Of a stretch of DNA of 6,394 bases, positions 1 to 5,300 are shown piece after piece. This stretch comes from CAYJAD01 sp964370015 (GTDB taxonomy: Bacteria; Desulfobacterota; Desulfovibrionia; Desulfovibrionales; Desulfovibrionaceae): positions 1 through 6,394 of the forward strand of contig CAYJHD010000105.1 in NCBI GenBank assembly GCA_964370015.1, read 5' to 3'. The notes beneath the pieces were generated by a model that was not told where the DNA came from, did not search any database, and saw only the letters and a program-made list of their open reading frames with translations. Within the stretch, counting starts at the first letter, position 1, and every line of letters starts with the position of its first letter. A program made the translations under genes and the position numbers.

Positions 1-318
1 GGCAAAGATATGGACGTATTACTCATAGACAATGCCAGCCTTGAAGCTGTGAAAGATAAAATGGAAAGTGGCTCCATTGATAATATGGAAGTTGTTATCG
101 CTGGGGATGTATCCGGAAACTCAACAGAAGAAGTGCTGCAAAATGCTGGCGCGCAAGATGCTGAAGGAAACTGGCTTGTGAATCAAGAAGGAAGCTCTTG
201 GACGGCATCAGAAGGTTCGCAAAACATCGGCGGCAGAGAGTTTATGGAGTTCACCAATGAAGCGGACAATATTACCATCCTGGTAGAAGCTACCAAGCTC
301 GAAATTGGTTCTATGTAA
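1..318 (+). CDS. C-terminal end of a large RTX-like/type I-secreted adhesin (5' partial)
   Basis: The frame is open from the first base and gives 105 residues ending at TAA 316-318. The ATG at base 10 is probably internal: the three codons before it continue the match to the other adhesin in this window, and too few bases precede it to show a ribosome binding site. The product is acidic and has no membrane segment or cysteine. It aligns by eye with the last 100 or so residues of the giant protein at 2301-6394. In order, the shared features are G-x-x-(M/F)-D-(V/I), then a run ending in (E)M, STEE, a W-x-A motif, and F-x-x-FT followed by D-N and (T)IL near the end. This implies a shared C-terminal domain, in a position where type I secretion substrates carry their export signal. 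That it belongs to a giant adhesin is inferred from this paralogy; everything upstream is outside the window. Confidence 0.72.
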   Translation, partial: GKDMDVLLIDNASLEAVKDKMESGSIDNMEVVIAGDVSGNSTEEVLQNAGAQDAEGNWLVNQEGSSWTASEGSQNIGGREFMEFTNEADNITILVEATKLEIGSM

Positions 319-319
319 T

Positions 320-348
320 TATTAATATTTTTTATAAAAATATTAATA
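320..348. repeat. AT-only perfect hairpin just after the stop codon
   Basis: A 13-bp perfect inverted repeat (arms 320-332 and 336-348, three-base loop TAT) made only of A and T begins one base after the TAA at 316-318. It lies just before the GC-containing terminator at 365-394. An AT-only stem is weak in RNA. It may aid termination, protect the 3' end, or be a chance product of AT-rich DNA; the perfect 13 bp make chance less likely. Confidence 0.55.
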
Positions 349-364
349 TATTTAATTGTATAAG

Positions 365-394
365 GCCTTGCGTGACTAGTTGCGCAAGGCTTTT
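365..394 (+). terminator. Rho-independent terminator of the first adhesin gene
   Basis: GCCTTGCG (365-372) pairs perfectly with CGCAAGGC (383-390) around a 10-base loop, and TTTT follows directly at 391-394. It lies about 46 bases after the adhesin stop codon. Read from the other strand it has only a poor T run, so it mainly serves the rightward gene. It could still slow transcripts coming leftward from the 705-1352 gene, for which I see no terminator of its own. Confidence 0.8.
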
Positions 395-704
395 AAGTGT
401 TCATGGCATACGTGCTTTTGCGAAGAAAATAAAGTCAGCCCAAGAGAGAGTCATTGGTAAGGTGAACCGCCATTGTATAGAGCTTTTTAATGCAGAATAT
501 TTGCAGCATTTGATGGACAGTTAAAAAATAATTCAATCTACGTGTTGTAATGTGGGATTGCCATAAGCTTTACTGCTGAATGCAAAGTTACTACTTTTGA
601 TGACTAGCAATACGTAACCTATAAAAATATTTTCTAAACTAAAGTGAATATTTACTACTTCTATAACTATATAGTATATTAGCTGAATTTATCCTTTACA
701 TGTT
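395..704. other. AT-rich intergenic stretch with no supported gene
   Basis: Between the terminator and the end of the leftward gene I find no reading frame with a start codon and ribosome binding site, no tRNA-like or rRNA-like sequence, and no insertion sequence ends. A start-less open frame of about 42 codons runs to a TAA at 522-524. A weak hairpin (AATGC 489-493 with GCATT 506-510) and an imperfect dyad around 644-662 are the only structures noticed. No clear terminator for the 705-1352 gene is present. Confidence 0.6.
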
Positions 705-1352
705 TTATACGTAAACATCCACAGATTCTATGGCTTGTACAGCCTCAGCTTTGGTTTTGCTCTCAGTGCTTTCCACAGGTTGTGGGTTTACTGGGGCAGA
801 TGTTGCCACCACGGGAGTCGCCACCGGAACGACAACTTTAGCCACCTGCTGAGCCTGCTCTGAGGACGCTGTTTGTGTATTTTTAGCTATGTTTTCCGTG
901 TGTTCTGTTTGCACAATTTTCTGCCTATTCAACTCTTCCTCGAGGGTCGTTTCAGTTTGGACATTTTCTTGCACTTTTGCTTCCACGGATGCTTCGAGTT
1001 CTGTACGCAAACTATCTAATAAGCTAGAGTAATTGTTTTCAAAGTCATCTTGTTGCATGGTTTGCATCATGCTTTGGGCTGTTTCTCTACCAAAGGCGCT
1101 TCTTTCACTGGCACTTTCTGCCGTGCTACTTGAAGCTGCACTCATAACTGAAGACAGCAAGGTGTTTTGTGCCATATTCATGGATTGCATGGAAAAAGAG
1201 GCCATGGTCATGGCTTCATGGCTTTCTTGTATCTTTTGTGCTTCTTGTTTTTTTTGATCTGTGCTTTGTTGCGATTTAAGCATTTCCTCCAAAGGGGAAG
1301 TGGCGGGTGTGTTATCTTGTTTTTGCACGTTGAGAGGAGAAAACATATCCAT
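705..1352 (-). CDS. Unknown Gln/Ser/Met-rich protein, candidate sigma-28 (flagellar regulon) member
   Basis: The product is 215 residues and I do not recognise its family. The start ATG at 1350-1352 is chosen because GGAGGT lies five bases upstream. A longer frame starting at 1385 would include that ribosome binding site and part of the probable promoter leader. The protein has no signal peptide, no membrane segment, no Cys and no Trp, so it is probably soluble and cytoplasmic or exported by a non-Sec route. Residues about 20-65 and 90-165 are rich in Gln, Glu, Ser and Ala and look helical or coiled-coil. Methionines cluster at residues 48-70 and 95-99. Residues about 170-195 form a Val/Pro/Ala linker-like stretch before an acidic tail. 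The low-complexity, Q/S-rich make-up recalls hook-length-control or other flagellar accessory proteins, but no diagnostic motif supports that. The promoter is the best clue to function. The gene stands alone, divergent from the cytochrome gene. Confidence 0.75.
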   Translation of the reverse strand: MDMFSPLNVQKQDNTPATSPLEEMLKSQQSTDQKKQEAQKIQESHEAMTMASFSMQSMNMAQNTLLSSVMSAASSSTAESASERSAFGRETAQSMMQTMQQDDFENNYSSLLDSLRTELEASVEAKVQENVQTETTLEEELNRQKIVQTEHTENIAKNTQTASSEQAQQVAKVVVPVATPVVATSAPVNPQPVESTESKTKAEAVQAIESVDVYV

Positions 1353-1357
1353 AAGGC

Positions 1358-1363
1358 ACCTCC
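1358..1363 (-). promoter_or_regulatory. Shine-Dalgarno site deciding the start at 1352
   Basis: On the minus strand this reads GGAGGT, a consensus anti-16S match, five bases before the ATG at 1352. It makes the upstream in-frame ATG at 1385 unlikely to be used. Confidence 0.85.
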
Positions 1364-1391
1364 GCAAAGTATATTTTACTGTCACAAGAAG

Positions 1392-1418
1392 GTATCGGTA
1401 GAGGAAGAAAAATCTTTA
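1392..1418 (-). promoter_or_regulatory. Sigma-28 (FliA)-like promoter for the 705-1352 gene
   Basis: The minus strand reads TAAAGATT (1418-1411), an 11-base spacer, then ACCGATAC (1399-1392). The known flagellar sigma-28 consensus is TAAAGTTT-N11-GCCGATAA. Thirteen of 16 positions match, the spacing is exact, and the TAAAG and CCGATA cores are intact. Transcription would begin near 1385, leaving a leader of about 30 bases that contains the ribosome binding site at 1358-1363. The match, spacing and placement are seen in the sequence; control by FliA is inferred. Confidence 0.62.
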
Positions 1419-1432
1419 GACATACGTAGTCT
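1418..1432. promoter_or_regulatory. Imperfect dyad in the divergent control region, possible operator
   Basis: AGAC, one extra A, TACGTA, then GTCT forms a near-palindrome centred on 1425/1426. Beyond it, looser flanking symmetry (AATCTTT to the left, AGATCTTT to the right) extends it to about 36 bases. It abuts the -35 element of the sigma-28-like promoter and lies about 80 bases left of the rightward promoter, so a regulator bound here could affect both genes. It may also be incidental AT-rich symmetry. Confidence 0.3.
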
Positions 1433-1513
1433 GAGATCTTTTTAATGTAATTTTCATTAATTAGTGTTTCTTCATAAAGAATTGCGCTTGATATTGAGAG
1501 CAGTAACTTCGCA

Positions 1514-1542
1514 TTGACAGAAAGGTAAATGCTTTATATTGT
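1514..1542 (+). promoter_or_regulatory. Sigma-70-type promoter candidate for the cytochrome gene
   Basis: A perfect -35 hexamer TTGACA (1514-1519) is followed after 17 bases by TATTGT (1537-1542, four of six consensus positions). TATATT at 1535-1540 is an alternative -10 with a 15-base spacer. Transcription would start near 1549, downstream of the ATG at 1529, so the cytochrome would be translated from the ATG at 1655 after a leader of about 105 bases. Confidence 0.45.
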
Positions 1543-1643
1543 GAATATATTCCTTAATTTTAAGAAATATATCGGCTTTATTTTTTACTCTTTGGCTCTA
1601 AAGCATCATGACAGATTTCTTGATTTTGCCTATTTTACACCAT

Positions 1644-1649
1644 GGGGGA
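1644..1649 (+). promoter_or_regulatory. Ribosome binding site supporting the start at 1655
   Basis: GGGGGA lies five bases before the ATG at 1655. It is a better-placed purine tract than the AAAGG only three bases before the upstream in-frame ATG at 1529. Confidence 0.6.
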
Positions 1650-1654
1650 AATAT

Positions 1655-2206
1655 ATGAAATTGTTCTCTTCTTTCTTTAATCAAGTGGCTTTACTCTGGA
1701 AGTTTTTAGGTTTTTTTCAAACACCTTTTTTGCGTGTGTGGCATGCTTTGGCTTTTTTCTTGGTTATGGCGCAGTTGATTAAAATTGCTCGCACGCCCAC
1801 GGTGGATTCATGGCACATTGAATTAGGCTTATGTCTTGTGCCTTTTGTGCTTATTTTTGTGGGAGTAAGTTTACAAAGACGCGGGTGGCGTTACTTTTTT
1901 CCTTATATTTCTGGAAATACGGAACAGTTGCGTAAAGACTGGCAAATGGTCTTAAAGGGGGGCATTCCTGCACCTCGTCCCGGTGGATTACCAGGTGTTA
2001 TTCAAGGTATTGGACATATTTGCTTTTTCTTTTCCACCATACTTGGTTTAACATGGTATCTTTTATGGGAAAAACACACAGCGTTCTCTGTGGAATTTTT
2101 AGACTATCACAGGTATTTTGCCTATGCACTTATGGTGTATGTTGTAGGGCATGGCTGCATGGCATTGCGTCATTTTAGCATGTGGAAAAAAACGCAAAAG
2201 AAGTGA
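1655..2206 (+). CDS. Cytochrome b561-like four-helix membrane protein
   Basis: The product is 183 residues, close to the usual size of bacterial b561-type cytochromes. Four hydrophobic helices are visible at about residues 25-45, 53-73, 115-137 and 152-172. Histidines in or beside helices are His30 (in an R-x-WH motif in helix 1), His54 at the start of helix 2, His121 in helix 3, and His152 and His166 at helix 4. The 14-residue spacing of the last pair matches the haem-ligand pair of E. coli CybB as I recall it. In this family two b haems carry electrons across the inner membrane between quinol and a partner; no partner oxidoreductase or c-type cytochrome is nearby, so the partner is unknown. 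The frame stays open to an ATG at 1529 (225 residues). I reject that start because the extra 42 residues look like translated AT-rich leader, overlap a promoter-like site and have a poorly spaced ribosome binding site. A terminator follows directly. The fold is fairly sure; haem binding and electron-transfer role are inferred. Confidence 0.75.
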   Translation: MKLFSSFFNQVALLWKFLGFFQTPFLRVWHALAFFLVMAQLIKIARTPTVDSWHIELGLCLVPFVLIFVGVSLQRRGWRYFFPYISGNTEQLRKDWQMVLKGGIPAPRPGGLPGVIQGIGHICFFFSTILGLTWYLLWEKHTAFSVEFLDYHRYFAYALMVYVVGHGCMALRHFSMWKKTQKK

Positions 2207-2218
2207 TTATGGAAATGA

Positions 2219-2253
2219 TAAAGCCCCCAATAAAAATGTTACTGGGGGCTTTA
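2219..2253. terminator. Terminator hairpin after the cytochrome gene, probably bidirectional
   Basis: A perfect 11-bp stem pairs 2219-2229 with 2243-2253 (core AAAGCCCCCA / TGGGGGCTTT) around a 13-base loop, beginning 12 bases after the cytochrome stop codon. The arms carry their own A and T runs, so each strand ends the hairpin in a short U tract. It probably ends rightward transcripts and backs up the neighbouring hairpin for leftward ones. Confidence 0.8.
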
Positions 2254-2258
2254 AAATG

Positions 2259-2295
2259 AAGGGGAGCTAGAGTAGTGTATCTAGCTTCCCTTTTT
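2259..2295. terminator. Second hairpin, terminator of the giant adhesin gene
   Basis: Arms 2259-2271 (AAGGGGAGCTAGA) and 2280-2292 pair over 13 positions with one G-U type mismatch, around an eight-base loop. On the plus strand TTTTT occupies 2291-2295. On the minus strand the hairpin lies just after the adhesin stop codon (2301-2303) and is followed by a broken T run. With the hairpin at 2219-2253 it insulates two convergent genes. Confidence 0.7.
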
Positions 2296-2300
2296 ATATA

Positions 2301-5300
2301 TTAGAAGTTGGTATTTTCTAAAGAGGTTCTGGCAATGAGGATGGTGTTGTCATCGCCATCGGTGAAGGCTTGGAAGTCTCCATTGGGGCTATCAGCTGCC
2401 GTCCAATTATCACCAAGACTAATCTTACCATTTTCACCCATTTCTACGCCTTCCAGATTTTCCATGGCTTCTTCTGTAGACTTGGCACCGTTAACAGAGG
2501 CGTCATTGCTGAAAATGAACATTTCTGTATTGGTGGCAGAGTTTAAGAGGTTAGACATGTCATCACTGGTGACGCCGCCTTCGGAAACGATAATGTCAAA
2601 GCCTGCGCCAGAATCGATATTGCCGTCAAAGTTTGCACCATCTACGCTGATAAGGTCGCTACCGCCGCCGGTGGTGAGGCTTTCAAAGTTATTGATGGTG
2701 ACACCATCTTGGCCACCAATATTAATGCTACCGGCTGCGTCAAAGTCGATGTAATTATCGAAATCATTATCGTAGATAAAGGCATCATAACCTTCGCCGC
2801 CGTCCAAGTAGGCTTTGGCGCCATCGGTGAAGTTTACTACGGAAACCACGTCGTCGCCGCCGTCATCAACGGTGCCATGACGCTGATCTGCCCATACTTC
2901 ACCGCCGCTCATGGTGCCAATTTCTATGGTATCGTTACCACTATCAGCACCGGCCCTTTCATTGGCGCCATCGCCGTAGAGGGCGCCGCCGCTCATGTTC
3001 TCTACAGTAATGACATCATCGCCAGCTTGAGAGCCACTGTAAGAATTAGAAGAGTCACCAGTAATAGAGCCGGATTTCATATCACCAATATTGATAACAT
3101 CATCGCCGCCTTTACCGTACAGATCAAGGGCGTCGCCGTAGACGGTTTGGCCATCCATGGTCGCGATATTGATGGTATCATTACCACCTTCTGCGCCTCC
3201 AGCTATAGTACGAGCATCGCCAGAAATGTAGGTAGTGCCATAGCCCTTACCTGTGTAGGACTCAACATTGATAACATCATCGCCACCTTGAGCTCCTGTG
3301 CTCATGGAGAAGCCATCGCCAGTAATAATGCCACTTTTTACATCGCCAACGGATATGGTGTCATCACCACCTTGGCTGTATGCATTCATGGTTTTAGCGT
3401 CGCCATAAATATTGCCGCCTATGATGGTGGTGTTTTCCATGTTAAAGGTATCGTCACCACCTTGGGCATAGCTTGTGCTTGTACCACTTTGCAGGGTTTC
3501 AGCGTCACCATAAATTTCAGCAGTGTGTACTTCGTTGGTTACAGAACCGTCAGCATTTTCGCGTCCGGTGAAGGTGATGGTATCATCTCCGCCCTTTGAG
3601 CCGCCGTAGATGTTCCAGCCATCGCCTATGACTCTACTTGATTCTGAGTTGTTAGAAGATGTTGCAGAATTACTGCTCATGGTGCCGACGTTGATTTCAT
3701 CATCGCCGCCATCGGCTCCACTTTTGAGGTTACCATCGCCGCGAATATGTCCACCGGCGGAGAGTTCACCTACAGTGATGGTGTCATGGCCACCGTCTAC
3801 GCCATTAAGATTTAATTCATCACCATAGATATGGTGAGAAATGCCGTCTTCCCCCACACCAACCTTGCCAGTAACTTCAATGCTATCGTTGGTGTCGCCT
3901 AAAATAAAAGCAGAGAGTTCTTTTTCTGCAGAATCAGTTGTGGAGGCATCTTCATAACCGGCTGTGGTGTATTCGTAGCTGGTGCCATCGGTACTATCTT
4001 TATTGATGATGATAACACTGTGGTCAGTGAAGTCACCTTCAATGAGTAAGTTTTCTCTGCTGGCAGAATTACTGGAGAAAGTCACCGTGGATTGGTGCAT
4101 ATTGCCATCGGCGTCTTGCACATTATAGGTGATAACTTCGTTAATATCGAGTAATTCCATACCGTCAAAGTAGTGCGGTGCTGAATAGCTATAGTCACCA
4201 TTGGGTTGTATGATAATGGTGTAATGATCCACAGTATTATTCATACCTACAGTTTCGTAACTTAAGGTAAAGGAACCATCATCATTATTGGTCAGCATCC
4301 ACCCCTCAGGTGTTTCAAAGCTCACAATGGTGGGGTCTTCTAGGGTATCTGCTTCACTGGAGAAGAGATTACCCTTGGCGGTGGCACCTTCGTTAATGGA
4401 CACAAAGTCATCCACAATAGGGGTGGCGGCGCTGCCGTCCACGTCCTTGCTGGGGGTTACCTCAATGGTTTGCGTGGCAGAAGCTGTATCGCCATCCACG
4501 TCACTGGCGGTGATTTCTAGCTTAATGGGGCTTTCAAATTCTTTAATTTGTGTAAATTCCCATTCACCGGTTTCTGGATTCATATCCACAGTAAAATAGG
4601 GGTCTGGTATGGCGCCATTACCATCGGCAATACCGGCCTTAAAGGTGCTGGTGCCATCTTCATTTTCCATTTCCACAATGGTAAGAATGGTGCCGTCAAT
4701 TTCAATCTTGTCAGCACTGGCTTCACCATTTTCACCGCTAAAGCTTACGCTCAGCTCACGCGCATCACCGCCGCTGATATCTAGGGCACCTTCGGCTTTA
4801 GCTGTGGCTGTGGTGCTGTCATATTCGGCGGAGAACACAGTTTCTCCAGTGGTGCTTTCCATATGTATACCATCATCTTCAAGGCTTACAGTGACATCCA
4901 TGGATTCGCTGGTTTGCCCCACAGAATCTGTGGCGGACACGGAGAAGGAAAGGTCTTTGTTGTCAGCATTGCCGTGGTCGGAGCCTTCGGGAGAAATGTC
5001 GTAATTAACCGTATAGTTACCATCGGCGTCGGGGCCGGTGATTTGTACATTACTTATGCTGAAACCGTCTTGAGAAATGGTACCGTCAAAGCCTTCTTGC
5101 ACGGAAATTTCTTGTCCTGCAATGGTAATGGAGGCTAAATCGCCCTCGGCCTCAATGGAAAGAGACAAAGACTGCTTGCCGCCGTCGGCTTGGGCTTCTG
5201 TGCCGTCCACTTGATGAGCTTCATCAAGGGAAACAGTGGAATCTCCGCTGATTTGTGGCACGGTATTTTCGGAATTCATAATATGAGTAATTTCGTCACC

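Noticed and set aside
10..318. A free-standing 102-residue gene starting at base 10
   Set aside because: The frame is open to the window edge and the codons before the ATG continue the match to the paralogous adhesin tail, so it is the end of a larger gene.
396..524. A start-less open frame of about 42 codons in the intergenic stretch, with a protein-like look (IKSAQERVIGKVNRH)
   Set aside because: It has no start codon or ribosome binding site, begins just after the terminator hairpin, and resembles no family I know; it could be a gene relic, but the length is within chance.
1368..1373. TATACT on the minus strand as a -10 box for the 705-1352 gene
   Set aside because: It is only 16 bases before the ATG, would leave no ribosome binding site in the transcript, and lacks a -35 partner.
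1353..1385. N-terminal extension of the unknown protein to an ATG at 1385
   Set aside because: The consensus GGAGGT lies inside this stretch, and transcription from the sigma-28-like promoter would start at about 1385 itself.
2709..3599. A 296-codon open frame on the plus strand opposite the solenoid region
   Set aside because: It is a shadow of the repeated codons of the minus-strand adhesin; its product is compositionally odd, and the minus frame is far longer and has clear domain motifs.
2838..3830. Regularly spaced CATCGCCGCC-like words, as in a CRISPR array
   Set aside because: The words encode the recurring GGDD turns in one long reading frame; the repeats are short, variable and not separated by unique spacers of constant length.
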